The notes under the pieces are model-generated. The model was not told the DNA's origin and made no database searches. It saw only the letters and a list, made by a program, of their open reading frames with translations. DNA of 64,000 nucleotides from positions 2,108,001 through 2,172,000 of the forward strand of contig OY760195.1 of the NCBI GenBank assembly GCA_963663375.1, read 5' to 3'. Position numbers and translations under genes: made by a program. Shown piece after piece: positions 8,398 through 16,842 of the stretch. The first letter of the stretch is position 1; each line of letters opens with the position of its first letter. This DNA comes from JAYREN01 sp963663375. Lineage in GTDB: Bacteria; Acidobacteriota; Holophagae; Holophagales; Holophagaceae.

Positions 8398-8916
8398 CTA
8401 TTTCAAGCGCACCGGACACCCCGCCACCAGCAGCCAGGCCTCATCCGCTTCCCGGGCGGTGGCTTGTGCCAGCCAGCCCGCCAGATCGCGGAAACGCCGC
8501 AGTTCGGCTTCGCCGGGCACCAGGGACCAGCCCACTTCGTTGCCCACGATTACCGTGGGCCAGGGTGCGGTCTTGAGGTACGCCAGCAGGCGCTGCCAGC
8601 CCTCCAGGATGCCCTCGTCCGAGGCCTCCATCCGCCCCGCCAGCCACACCGTGAGACAGTCCAGCACCAGGCCCGCAGGTGGCGGCTCCAGATGGGCCAG
8701 GGCCGCCGCGAGATCGCCCGGCGCTTCCAGGGTGCGCCAGGTCGCGGGACGCTCCTCCCGATGGCGCCGCACCCGGTCCACCATCTCCCCATCCTCCGGG
8801 TCCAGACGGTAGGTGGCGGCGTAGACCACCTGCTCGCCCCAGCCCTTTGCGAGGTCGAGGGCGTAGCGGCTCTTGCCGCTGCGCACGGGTCCGGTGACGA
8901 AGTGGAGTTTGCCCAT
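8398..8916 (-). CDS. cobU: Bifunctional adenosylcobinamide kinase / adenosylcobinamide-phosphate guanylyltransferase
   Basis: 172 residues, the usual size. The P-loop is GPVRSGKSRYAL at residues 9-20. Other CobU landmarks are YAATYRLDPEDGEMVDRVRRHREERP, including the His used as guanylylated nucleophile, LVLDCLTVWLAG, and VGNEVGWSLVP near the C-terminus. It phosphorylates adenosylcobinamide and transfers GMP to give adenosylcobinamide-GDP, the substrate of CobS, which is encoded at 23.1 kb. It stands alone here, with a dispersed repeat upstream and no riboswitch seen. Confidence 0.93.
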   Translation of the reverse strand: MGKLHFVTGPVRSGKSRYALDLAKGWGEQVVYAATYRLDPEDGEMVDRVRRHREERPATWRTLEAPGDLAAALAHLEPPPAGLVLDCLTVWLAGRMEASDEGILEGWQRLLAYLKTAPWPTVIVGNEVGWSLVPGEAELRRFRDLAGWLAQATAREADEAWLLVAGCPVRLK

Positions 8917-8967
8917 GGGGACATGCTAGACCCAGATCCGGGTTTCGACCCATTCACTCGAAAGGCT

Positions 8968-9137
8968 GAACCACAGAGGGCGCTGAGAAAAGAAAGAGGA
9001 CGCAGAGAAAAGCAGATGGGACCGGTAGGCCAAGGTCAGAGTGTGCTGCTGGTGTGGTGAGGATGAACGGCCTTGTGATCCCTCCCGGTATTTCCTCTGC
9101 GCCCTCGTCTTTCCCTCTGCGACCTCTGCGGTTCATT
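8968..9137. repeat. Intergenic inverted repeat, AACCACAGAG family, copy A
   Basis: The 314-base gap between cobU and the next gene holds no credible gene. Its ends are imperfect inverted arms: GAACCACAGAGGGCGCTGAG on the left and CCTCTGCGACCTCTGCGGTT on the right, each with an internal second unit (ACGCAGAGAAAAG; CTCTGCGCCCTCGTC). The same arms recur at 55550-55668 and 56980-57088, and degenerate versions at 52441-52612 and 58963-59120. Confidence 0.7.
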
Positions 9138-9230
9138 CCTTCAAGCCCTCGGTGCCACCCCAACCCCTCGGCTAAACCCGCCGGAAAACAAACCGTAGCC
9201 GCTGCACGATCTCTGACAACTGGAGGAACC

Positions 9231-10034
9231 ATGCACGCCTTAGCCCTCGTCGCCCTCGTTCTCGTCGCCCCCCTGGCGGCCCAGACCCTGGTGGTTCAGC
9301 CTACGAAGGCCGAGCGCACCACGGAAACCCGCACTGTGCGCCTCGCCAGCGGCTCCACCCTCAAGGTGGAAAACACCAACGGCTTCATCCGGGTGGAAGG
9401 CTGGGACAAGGAAGAGGTCCAGTTCACGGGCCAGTTCAAGCCCAGCAGCAAGGACGAACAGGTGAAGGTCGTCCTCGAATCCAGTGATCGTCAGCTCAAG
9501 ATCCGGGGCGAATATCCCAAGCGCAACGGCTGGAATTTCGGGTTCTACAAGGGCCCGGAATGCCAGATGACCCTCAAGGTGCCCTACAAGGTCCTGCCGA
9601 GCCTGGAGAGCGTGAACGGCGATGTCACCCTCACCGGCACCTTCGGGGCCGCCAGCGTGGAGACGGTGAACGGCGCCATTCTCGTGAAGAACCAGCAGGA
9701 GGGCCTGAAGGCCGAGACCGTGAATGGGGCCATCAATCTGGAGCAGGTCAAGGGCGCCCTGTACCTCGAGACCGTCAATGGCTCCATCAAGGGCGCGGCC
9801 CTGGATGGCCAGGGCAAGGGCCTGAAGGTCGAGACGGTGAACGGCTCCATCCAGCTCCAGATCGGCGGCCTCAAGGGCCACCTGAAGGCCGAGACCGTCA
9901 ACGGCGGCATCACCTTCAAGGCCAAGGGCGCCGAGCAGGTGGAGGTCAAGAAGCACAAGGTGACCGCCACCTTCCCCGGGGGCGACCAGACCCTCGCACT
10001 GGAAACGGTGAACGGTTCCATCGTCATCGAGTAG
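9231..10034 (+). CDS. Exported DUF4097-type beta-repeat protein
   Basis: 267 residues with a signal peptide (MHALALVALVLVAPLAAQ). Eight near-identical units of the form xETVNGxI occur between residues about 45 and 265 (for example VETVNGAILV, AETVNGAINL, LETVNGSIKG), which implies a parallel beta-helix or solenoid like the putative adhesin families. It has no catalytic motif. The start follows GGAGG. A hairpin at 10052 closes the transcript, so it is probably not co-transcribed with cobQ. Confidence 0.75.
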   Translation: MHALALVALVLVAPLAAQTLVVQPTKAERTTETRTVRLASGSTLKVENTNGFIRVEGWDKEEVQFTGQFKPSSKDEQVKVVLESSDRQLKIRGEYPKRNGWNFGFYKGPECQMTLKVPYKVLPSLESVNGDVTLTGTFGAASVETVNGAILVKNQQEGLKAETVNGAINLEQVKGALYLETVNGSIKGAALDGQGKGLKVETVNGSIQLQIGGLKGHLKAETVNGGITFKAKGAEQVEVKKHKVTATFPGGDQTLALETVNGSIVIE

Positions 10035-10051
10035 GCGGTTCCAAATTCCGC

Positions 10052-10075
10052 GAAAGGGGCCGCAGGGCCCCTTTC
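10052..10075 (+). terminator. Hairpin after the DUF4097 gene
   Basis: A perfect 10-bp stem (GAAAGGGGCC / GGCCCCTTTC) with loop GCAG is followed by CTGTT. It lies 17 bases after the stop and 18 before the cobQ start. Confidence 0.65.
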
Positions 10076-10093
10076 CTGTTCCATGATGAAGGC

Positions 10094-11566
10094 ATGGCAC
10101 ACGCAATCTCCGTTCTCGGCAGCGCCTCGGATGTGGGCAAATCACTCGTAACGGCGGGACTCTGCCGCCTCCTGGCAGATGCCGGTTTCGATGTGGCCCC
10201 CTACAAGGCCCAGAACATGGCCAACCAAGCCGGTGTCACTGCCGATGGCCTGGAGATGCCCCGGGCCCAGATTCTCCAGGCCGCCGCCTGCCGCAAAGCG
10301 CCCCACGTGGACATGGGGCCGGTGCTGCTGAAGCCCCTCACCCACACCGGGGCGCAGGTGGTGGTGCTCGGAAAGGCCCTTGGCGTGATGGAGGCCCGTG
10401 CCTACTTCCAGGGGAGCAATCCATACCGGGCCGTGGCCCTGGAGGCCCTCCACCGCCTGGCCGCCCGGCACGAGGTGATCGTGATGGAGGGCGCCGGCAG
10501 CCCGGTGGAACTCAATCTCATGGACCGGGACTTCGTGAATCTCGTCCCGGCCCGGGAGCTGAACGCCGCCCTGGTGCTGGTGGCCGATATCGACCGGGGC
10601 GGCGTGTTCGCCCAGGTGATCGGCACCCTGGACCTGCTGCCCCCCGCCGACCGGGCGCGGGTGCTGGGGATCGTCGTCAACCGCTTCCGGGGGGACGCCA
10701 CCCTCTTCGAGGACGGCATCCGCATCCTGGAGGAGCGCACGGGCCTGCCCGTGCTGGCCCTGCTCCCCCACATGGTCCACGACCTGGACGAGGAGGACCG
10801 TCCCTTCCGCATCCCCGTGGACCAGCGTGGACCCGAGGGCAAGCTCAAGGTGGGGGCCGTGCTCTACCCGCGCGTGAGCAATACCGAGGACCTTGCGCCG
10901 CTCCTGGCGGAGCCGGATTTGCACCTCACCTGGGTCACGCAACCCGAACTCGTCCGGGACCTGGACCTCATCCTGCTGCCGGGGTCCAAGGCCACCGTGG
11001 GCGATCTGGTGCAACTCACCGCCAGCGGCATGGCGGAGGCCATCCGGGAGGCGGCCCGGGGCGGCGCCTGGACCCTGGGACTCTGCGGGGGCTACCAGAT
11101 GCTGGGGCGGGAACTGGTGGATCCCGAGGGCAGCGAGGGCGGGCCCTGCGCCTTTCCGGGCCTCGGGCTGCTGCCGACCCGGACTCGCTTCGAGGCAGAG
11201 AAGATCACGCGCCAGGCCGAGGCGCGTTCCGCCTGGCCCGAGGAGGGTCATGCCCTGACGGGCTACGAGATCCACCACGGCCGCACGGAGCTCCAGGGCG
11301 AGGGCGGCGAGGCCCTGGCCGTAGGCGGCGCGGAAACGGGCTGGCGCCAGGGGCGGGCCGCCGGGGCCTACCTCCATGGCCTGCTGGCCTCGGATCCCTG
11401 GCGCAGTGCCTTCCTCAACGGGGTGCGGCGGGATCGCGGCTTCCCCGAGCAGCCTATCCACACCGCCGACCCTCTGGAACAGCGCCTCCAGCGCTGGGCC
11501 GAACATCTCAAGGGCAGCCTGCGCCCCGGCGCCTGGGAGCGCATTCTCCGAGCGGCCAAGGGGTGA
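10094..11566 (+). CDS. cobQ: Cobyric acid synthase
   Basis: 490 residues. The N-terminal synthetase domain has GSASDVGKSLVTAGLCR (P-loop-like) and YKAQNMANQAGVT. The C-terminal class I glutamine amidotransferase domain has the nucleophile Cys in LGLCGGYQMLG and the His in GAYLHGLLAS. It amidates four carboxylates (b, d, e, g) of adenosylcobyrinic acid a,c-diamide. The stop overlaps the GTG start of cobB by four bases (GTGA), indicating coupled translation. The alternative is CobB, but cobB follows and is distinct. Confidence 0.95.
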   Translation: MAHAISVLGSASDVGKSLVTAGLCRLLADAGFDVAPYKAQNMANQAGVTADGLEMPRAQILQAAACRKAPHVDMGPVLLKPLTHTGAQVVVLGKALGVMEARAYFQGSNPYRAVALEALHRLAARHEVIVMEGAGSPVELNLMDRDFVNLVPARELNAALVLVADIDRGGVFAQVIGTLDLLPPADRARVLGIVVNRFRGDATLFEDGIRILEERTGLPVLALLPHMVHDLDEEDRPFRIPVDQRGPEGKLKVGAVLYPRVSNTEDLAPLLAEPDLHLTWVTQPELVRDLDLILLPGSKATVGDLVQLTASGMAEAIREAARGGAWTLGLCGGYQMLGRELVDPEGSEGGPCAFPGLGLLPTRTRFEAEKITRQAEARSAWPEEGHALTGYEIHHGRTELQGEGGEALAVGGAETGWRQGRAAGAYLHGLLASDPWRSAFLNGVRRDRGFPEQPIHTADPLEQRLQRWAEHLKGSLRPGAWERILRAAKG

Positions 11567-12942
11567 GCGCACCAGCATTCCTCCTGGCGGGCACCCACTC
11601 CGGCTGCGGCAAGAGCACCGTGGCAGCGGGCCTGCTGCGGGCCTTCCGCAATGAGGGGCTCGCCATCGCCCCCTTCAAGACCGGGCCGGACTACCTGGAT
11701 CCCATGCTGCACGGCGTGGCCGCCGGGCGATGCTCCTGGAACTTGGATGGCTTCTTCCAGGACGATGAAGGTCTCCGGGAGACCGTCGCCAAGGGGAGCG
11801 CAGGGGCGGATCTGGCCGTGGTGGAAGGCGTCATGGGCCTCTTCGACGGCTCGGATCCCGTCACCTTTCAGGGCTCGGGCGCGGATCTGGCACGGCGTCT
11901 GGAGCTGCCCGTGGTGCTGGTGGTGGATGGCGGGGGCGTGGGCGGCAGCGTGGCCGCCACGGTCCTCGGCCATGCGCGACTCTGGCCGGACCTCGATCTG
12001 GCGGGGGTGATCCTCAATCGCCTGGGCGGCCTCCGGCACTTCGAACTGCAACGCGCTTCGCTGGAAGCGCACACGAGCGTTCCCGTGCTGGGCTGGATTC
12101 CCAAACGCGCAGACTGGTGCCTGCCCGAGCGCCACCTGGGCATCCACCAACCCCACGAGGTGCCGGGCCTGGAGGAGGCCCTGGACCGTCTGGCATCGGG
12201 GCTTTCGGAGACCGTGGAGCTGGCGCGGATCCGGGCCCTGGCCCGCCCGGTGCCGGGGCTGCCGCGGATCGAGGCGCCGGACCGCGGGGAGCTTCCCGTG
12301 GCCCTGGGGCGGGACGAGGCCTTCGCCTTCACCTATGCCGACACCCTGGATCGCCTGGAGCGCCTGGGCGTGCGTTGGGTGCCCTTCTCGCCCCTGCGGG
12401 AGCGCCTGCCGGAGGGTGTCGCGGGCCTCTACCTGCCCGGTGGCTATCCCGAGCTGCACGCCGCGGCCTTCGCCGCCAACACACCATTCCACGCGGACCT
12501 GCGGGCCGCCCACGAGAGCGGGATGCCCATCTTCGCCGAATGCGGCGGCTACATGGCCCTTGGACAGTCGCTGACGGATCTCGAGGGCCGCACCCACAGG
12601 ATGGCGGGAGTCATTCCCGGGCGCTTCCGCATGACCGAGCGCCTCCAGTCCTTCGGCTACAAGCGGCTGTGCCTTTTGCGTGAAGGACTACTGGGGCCTA
12701 TCGGGGGTGTGGGGCTGGCCCACGAATTTCATCACAGCGTCCGCGAGGACGCCTCGACCTCGCCCGCCTGGCGGGCCGAGGACCTGCGGGGAGAAGGCGC
12801 GGCCGAAGGCCATGCCCAGGGCAATCTGCTGGCGGGTTACGCGCATCTGCATTTTGGCGCCCAACCCCAGTGGGCCGAGGCCTGGGTGGCGCGGATGCGC
12901 GCCTGGGCCGCGCCCTCCGCCAAAGGATCACTCAAAGCCTAA
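11563..12942 (+). CDS. cobB: Cobyrinic acid a,c-diamide synthase
   Basis: 459 residues, GTG start. The P-loop is GTHSGCGKSTVAAGLLRAF, followed by FKTGPDYLDPMLH, both typical of CobB/CbiA. The C-terminal glutaminase domain has Cys in FAECGGYMALG and a late His in AGYAHLHFG. It amidates the a and c side chains of (hydrogeno)cobyrinate. Its 3' end overlaps the convergent cobD gene by 11 bases. Whether the path is aerobic or anaerobic cannot be told from this gene. Confidence 0.93.
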   Translation: MSAPAFLLAGTHSGCGKSTVAAGLLRAFRNEGLAIAPFKTGPDYLDPMLHGVAAGRCSWNLDGFFQDDEGLRETVAKGSAGADLAVVEGVMGLFDGSDPVTFQGSGADLARRLELPVVLVVDGGGVGGSVAATVLGHARLWPDLDLAGVILNRLGGLRHFELQRASLEAHTSVPVLGWIPKRADWCLPERHLGIHQPHEVPGLEEALDRLASGLSETVELARIRALARPVPGLPRIEAPDRGELPVALGRDEAFAFTYADTLDRLERLGVRWVPFSPLRERLPEGVAGLYLPGGYPELHAAAFAANTPFHADLRAAHESGMPIFAECGGYMALGQSLTDLEGRTHRMAGVIPGRFRMTERLQSFGYKRLCLLREGLLGPIGGVGLAHEFHHSVREDASTSPAWRAEDLRGEGAAEGHAQGNLLAGYAHLHFGAQPQWAEAWVARMRAWAAPSAKGSLKA

Positions 12943-13972
12943 AGGCGAGTGCCTCGAGAAGATGCCGGCGGTCCTGCGGCCCCCGCAGGGCCAGTCTGAG
13001 GTAGCCATCGCCCAGGCCGGGCCAGTGGGCGCAGGTGCGCACCAGGATGCCCTCCGCCGCGAGATGTGCCGCGAGGGCGGTGCCGGAGACGGGCACGGGC
13101 ACCAACAGGAAGGGGGCCCGACTGGGCAGGGGCTCCAGGCCCAGGCCCCGCAGTTCGGCCTCGAAGGTGGGGAGGTCCACGGTGAAAGCCTCCAGGCTGC
13201 GGGCCTCGTAGTCCTGATCCCGAAGGGCGGCCTCCGCGGCCAGTAGCTCCAGCTGGCCCACGGGCCAGCCTTCCTGGAGCGCCGCCATCCGAGCCGCGGT
13301 GTCGGGGCCGGCGAAGGCGTAGCCCACCCGCAGGGCCGGCATGGCGTAGAACTTGGTGAGGCTGCGGAGAATCACCGTGCGGGGCCTCGTCAGCAGTTCC
13401 GGCAGCAGGCTCTCGCCGGGCGCGTAATCCATGAAGGCCTCGTCCACGATCAACGCAAGGTCCGGGTGGTCCTGGATCCAGGCACCGAATTCGGTTCGAG
13501 ACAGCAACTGTCCGGTTGGATTGTGGGGATTGGTGAGGAGCAAGGCATCGCCCCCAGAGGCCTCCAGGGCCTGCAGGTTGAGCCGCAGGTTCTGCATGGG
13601 GAGCGGCACCAGCTCCGCGCCGCAAGCAGGGATGGCCCGGGGCTGTTCCCGGAAACAGGGCTGGGGTACGAGCACCCGCCTGGGGGCCAGGGCCCGCAGG
13701 GCGAGGAACAGGAGCGCAGCGCCGCCCGATCCCAGCACCAGCGAGGCGGGTTCGGCGCCGTGACGCGCGCAGAGTGCGGCCCGGAGCGAAGGTGCGTCGG
13801 AATCCGGGTAGGCGGCGACCAACCCTCGATCCAAGTTTTGAAAGAGTTCCATCACCCCTACCGGCGGGCCCAGAGGATTAAGGTTCGCGCTGAAATCCAG
13901 GAGTTTGGCCTGGGGAAGCCCCAGCTCCCGCACGGCGGCGTGGATGCGCCCACCGTGGAGGGGCTCAGCCAT
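12932..13972 (-). CDS. cobD: Threonine-phosphate decarboxylase-type PLP enzyme
   Basis: 346 residues, fold type I aminotransferase. It has DFSANLNPLGPP at the N-terminus, NPHNPTGQLL, the VDEAFMDYAPGES Asp, and the PLP lysine in ILRSLTKFYAMPALRVGYA. It closely resembles histidinol-phosphate aminotransferases, but its position as the last gene of the B12 operon supports L-threonine-O-3-phosphate decarboxylase, which makes (R)-1-amino-2-propanol phosphate for CbiB. Its start overlaps the cbiB stop by eight bases. Confidence 0.88.
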   Translation of the reverse strand: MAEPLHGGRIHAAVRELGLPQAKLLDFSANLNPLGPPVGVMELFQNLDRGLVAAYPDSDAPSLRAALCARHGAEPASLVLGSGGAALLFLALRALAPRRVLVPQPCFREQPRAIPACGAELVPLPMQNLRLNLQALEASGGDALLLTNPHNPTGQLLSRTEFGAWIQDHPDLALIVDEAFMDYAPGESLLPELLTRPRTVILRSLTKFYAMPALRVGYAFAGPDTAARMAALQEGWPVGQLELLAAEAALRDQDYEARSLEAFTVDLPTFEAELRGLGLEPLPSRAPFLLVPVPVSGTALAAHLAAEGILVRTCAHWPGLGDGYLRLALRGPQDRRHLLEALAFRL

Positions 13973-14891
13973 GGAACCTCCACAGGAGCAAGGTCCCCAC
14001 CAGAAGCGCGACCAGGTTCACCCGCCGGGCCAGGCGAAGACCCTCGCCCAGGGCCAGCCCATCGAGTCTGGAGCCCGGATCCCCAAGCAGGGGGCCGACC
14101 TTGGGAACGCCGTCGTAGAGATTGGTGCCACCCAGTTGCACGCCCAGCGCCCCGGCGAAGGCGGCTTCCACCACACCCGCGCTGGGACTCTGGGTCTTGC
14201 TGCCATCCCGCCAGGCTAGACGGAGCGCCCGTTGGGAATGCGCGGCAAGGGCGATGAGCAGGGCCGTTATTCGCGCAGGCACCCAGTTCAGGCCATCGTC
14301 CAGCCGCGCCGAGGCCCAGCCGAAGTGAGTCCAGGGGGCCTCAAGGTGGCCCACCATGCTGTCCAGGGTGCTCACGGCCTTGAAGGCCCAGAGCCCCGGG
14401 AGGCCGCCCAGGACGAACCAGAAGAGGGGCGCCACCACGCCATCGCAGAGGCTTTCCGCCAGCGTCTCCAGGGCCGCCCGGACGACTCCGACCTCATCCA
14501 GGTGCGCCGTGTCCCGGCCCACGACCCGAGAAACCGCGTATCGCGCTGCATCCAGGTCGCCCGCCGACAGGGCCGCGGCCACCGTCTGCACGGCCTCCCG
14601 CAGGCTCCGCCCCGCCAGCATCCAGGCCCCCAGGATCACCTGAGCGATCCAGGCCCAGGGGCCGCACCCGCGAAGGATGACCCAGGCGCAGGCTCCTGCA
14701 GCGAGTGGCAACGCGAGGGCCAGCAGGATGCCGAGGCCGCGGAGAAGCGCCGGAGAATTCACCCTGCCACGAGCGGCGTCGAGCCGGGCGATGATCCAGC
14801 CGAAGGCCCGGACGGGGTGGGGCCATCCTTCGGGATCGCCTACCGCCTCGTCCAGGAGGCCCGCCCCCAGGAACACCGCCGGATGGAGCAT
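13965..14891 (-). CDS. cbiB: Adenosylcobinamide-phosphate synthase, membrane protein
   Basis: 308 residues, with start ATG 14891 overlapping the cobO stop by one base (TGATG). Family landmarks are LLDEAVGDPEGWPHPVRAFGWII, SRVVGRDTAHLDE, ESLCDGVVAPLFWF, and KAVSTLDSMVGH. It has several hydrophobic segments. It attaches aminopropanol phosphate to adenosylcobyric acid, the step just before CobU. The frame continues upstream across cobO, but that part is clearly the antiparallel product of another frame. Confidence 0.93.
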   Translation of the reverse strand: MLHPAVFLGAGLLDEAVGDPEGWPHPVRAFGWIIARLDAARGRVNSPALLRGLGILLALALPLAAGACAWVILRGCGPWAWIAQVILGAWMLAGRSLREAVQTVAAALSAGDLDAARYAVSRVVGRDTAHLDEVGVVRAALETLAESLCDGVVAPLFWFVLGGLPGLWAFKAVSTLDSMVGHLEAPWTHFGWASARLDDGLNWVPARITALLIALAAHSQRALRLAWRDGSKTQSPSAGVVEAAFAGALGVQLGGTNLYDGVPKVGPLLGDPGSRLDGLALGEGLRLARRVNLVALLVGTLLLWRFHG

Positions 14892-15508
14892 CAGAACTCG
14901 ATCCCCGCTTGGGCCATGATGCCCGCCTTGAAGGGGTGCTTGAGTTCCTTCATTTCCGTGACGAGGTCGGCGGCCTCCACCAGGATTTCCGGCGCGCCGC
15001 GGCCCGTGAGGACCACGTGGAGCGACCGGTTGCGGGCCTGGAGTTCCGCCAGCACGTCGGCGGTATCGAGAAAGCCGTGGCGCAGCACGATGTTCAGCTC
15101 GTCCAGCAGCAGGAAACGCAGCTCGGGATCCGCCATGTGACGGCGCACGAGTTCCCAACCCTGCTGCGCGTGGGCGATATCGGCGTCGCGATCCTGGGTG
15201 TTCCAGGTGAAGCCCTGGCCGCAGCGGTCCCAGGTGAGCGCGCCGCCCATGGCTGCGGCGACACGCTCCAACACCACCTCCGCCGTGGCCTGCTCGCCCT
15301 TGATGAACTGCACCACGGCGCAGCGGTGGCCATGGCCCAGGCTTCGCACCAGCATGCCCAGGGCCGCGGTGCTCTTACCCTTGCCGTTGCCCGTATGGAC
15401 CATCAGCAGGCCCTTCTCGTGGATGGCCGCGGCGATGCGTTTATCCACGGCGGTCTTCAGCTTGCCCATCTGCCGCTTATGGATGTCAGGGTCATTCGAA
15501 AGGCCCAT
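14891..15508 (-). CDS. cobO: Cob(I)yrinic acid a,c-diamide adenosyltransferase
   Basis: 205 residues. The P-loop reads GLLMVHTGNGKGKSTAALGM at residues 34-53, followed by VVQFIKGEQATAE, and the LLLDELNIVLRHGFL and VLTGRGAPEILVEAADLVTEMKE segments of the CobO/BtuR family. It transfers the 5'-deoxyadenosyl group from ATP to cobalt. It lies 7 bases downstream of the thiC-like stop, so it belongs to the same operon. Confidence 0.93.
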   Translation of the reverse strand: MGLSNDPDIHKRQMGKLKTAVDKRIAAAIHEKGLLMVHTGNGKGKSTAALGMLVRSLGHGHRCAVVQFIKGEQATAEVVLERVAAAMGGALTWDRCGQGFTWNTQDRDADIAHAQQGWELVRRHMADPELRFLLLDELNIVLRHGFLDTADVLAELQARNRSLHVVLTGRGAPEILVEAADLVTEMKELKHPFKAGIMAQAGIEF

Positions 15509-15515
15509 GGTTCCC

Positions 15516-16826
15516 TCAAAGCCGCTTGTCGGCGCCGACGCAGTCCCGAAAGATCTCCATGCCCTTCTTGTTGGCGCAGAAGTCGCCGCACATGGTGCAG
15601 GTTTCTTCCTTCGCGGGCATGCGGCTCTCCCGGATCTCCCGGGCCTTCTGGGGGAAGAGCAGCAGGTCCATGTGCTCGGCCCAGCGACTATCCCGGCGGG
15701 TGAGGGCGGCGCGCTTCTCCAGGTCGCGGCGCTCGGGGTACTTGGCCAGATCGCCGATATGAGCGGCCAGCCGGGTGGTGCGGACGCCTTCCCGCACATC
15801 TTCCTCGTTGGGCAGGGCGAGATGTTCGGCGGGGGTGATGTAGCAGATGAGATCCGCGCCGTAGCGGGCGGATTCGGCGGCCCCGATGGCAGCCGTGATG
15901 TGGTCGTAGCCCGCGCCCCGGTCCGCGGGGAGGGGTCCCAGCACGTAGTAGGGAGCGCCGCCGGACATGCGTTTCTCGAGGATGATATTGGCCTCGATCT
16001 CGTCCAGGGGCACGTGGCCCGGGCCCTCCACCATCATCTGGCAGCCCAGGTCGCGACCGATCTCCGCCAGTTCGCAGTTGATGATCATCTCGGCCATCTG
16101 GGCCCGGTCATGGCTGTCGTGGATGGCTCCTGCGCGCACGCCGTTGCCCAGGGAGAGCACCGCGTCGTATTTCCGCATCAGCGCGCAGACCCGGTCAAAC
16201 TGCTCGTAGAGCGGGTTCTCCTTGTTGTTCGTCTCCATCCAGCTCACGAGGAAGGTGCCGCCCTTGCTCACCAGGCCGCCATAGCGGTAGCCCTGCTTGC
16301 GCAGCCGCTCCAGGGTAAAGCGGTTGAGACCGCAGTGGATGGCCATGAAGCTGAGGCCATCCGCGAGCTGGCGCTCGATGAGCTCGAAGAGGTACTCGGG
16401 ATCCAGCCTGTTGGGGTCGCCATACTTGCGAGCGGCTTCGCAGAAGGCCTGGTAGAGGGGCACATTGCCCACGGGCAGAGTGGTGGCGGCCAGCACCTCG
16501 CGGCGGACCAGATCCAGATCTCCGCCGGCGCTCAGCTCCATGAGCGTGTCGGCGCCTTCCGCTTCCGCGATGCGTGCCTTGCGCAACTCCAGTTCGATAT
16601 CGCAGATATCCGAGGAGGTGCCGATGCTGGCATTGACCTTAGTGCGCAGGCCCCTGCCGATGCCCACCGCCCGCTGGCCCGTCCGCGCCGGGTTGCAGGG
16701 GATCACCACATGGCCAAGGGCCACCCGCTCCCGCAGATGCTCAGGCTCCAGGCCCTCCGCTGCGGCCACCTGGCGCATGGATTCCGTGAGGCAGCCCTCT
16801 CGGGCGCATTCGATCTGACTCTTCAT
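15516..16826 (-). CDS. ThiC-family radical SAM enzyme: HMP-P synthase or 5-hydroxybenzimidazole synthase (BzaF)
   Basis: 436 residues, the short anaerobe-type length. ThiC landmarks are KVNASIGTSSD, GADTLMELSAGGDL, GNVPLYQAF, MEGPGHVPLDEIE-type text (MVEGPGHVPLDEIEAN), and YVLGPLPADRGAGYDHITAAIGAA. The radical SAM cysteines are C410, C413 and C417 in CTMCGDFC, with spacing CX2CX3C rather than the CX2CX4C of classic ThiC. ThiC converts AIR to HMP-P; its paralogue BzaF converts AIR to 5-hydroxybenzimidazole for the B12 lower ligand. Location inside a riboswitch-headed B12 operon, with no room for a TPP riboswitch in the 16-base upstream gap, favours BzaF, but sequence alone does not decide it. 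Confidence 0.8.
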   Translation of the reverse strand: MKSQIECAREGCLTESMRQVAAAEGLEPEHLRERVALGHVVIPCNPARTGQRAVGIGRGLRTKVNASIGTSSDICDIELELRKARIAEAEGADTLMELSAGGDLDLVRREVLAATTLPVGNVPLYQAFCEAARKYGDPNRLDPEYLFELIERQLADGLSFMAIHCGLNRFTLERLRKQGYRYGGLVSKGGTFLVSWMETNNKENPLYEQFDRVCALMRKYDAVLSLGNGVRAGAIHDSHDRAQMAEMIINCELAEIGRDLGCQMMVEGPGHVPLDEIEANIILEKRMSGGAPYYVLGPLPADRGAGYDHITAAIGAAESARYGADLICYITPAEHLALPNEEDVREGVRTTRLAAHIGDLAKYPERRDLEKRAALTRRDSRWAEHMDLLLFPQKAREIRESRMPAKEETCTMCGDFCANKKGMEIFRDCVGADKRL

Positions 16827-16842
16827 GAGGTTCCTCGCTGGG

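Noticed and set aside
8968..9137. CRISPR array
   Set aside because: The CACAGAG units are short, imperfect and arranged as inverted arms rather than regularly spaced direct repeats, and no cas gene is nearby.
9054..9230. N-terminal extension of the DUF4097 frame and a small frame on the opposite strand
   Set aside because: Both are encoded by repeat copy A, and the ATG at 9231 has a strong ribosome site and signal peptide.
16827..16842. TPP riboswitch before the ThiC-like gene
   Set aside because: Only 16 bases separate it from the upstream gene, and no THI-box text is present.
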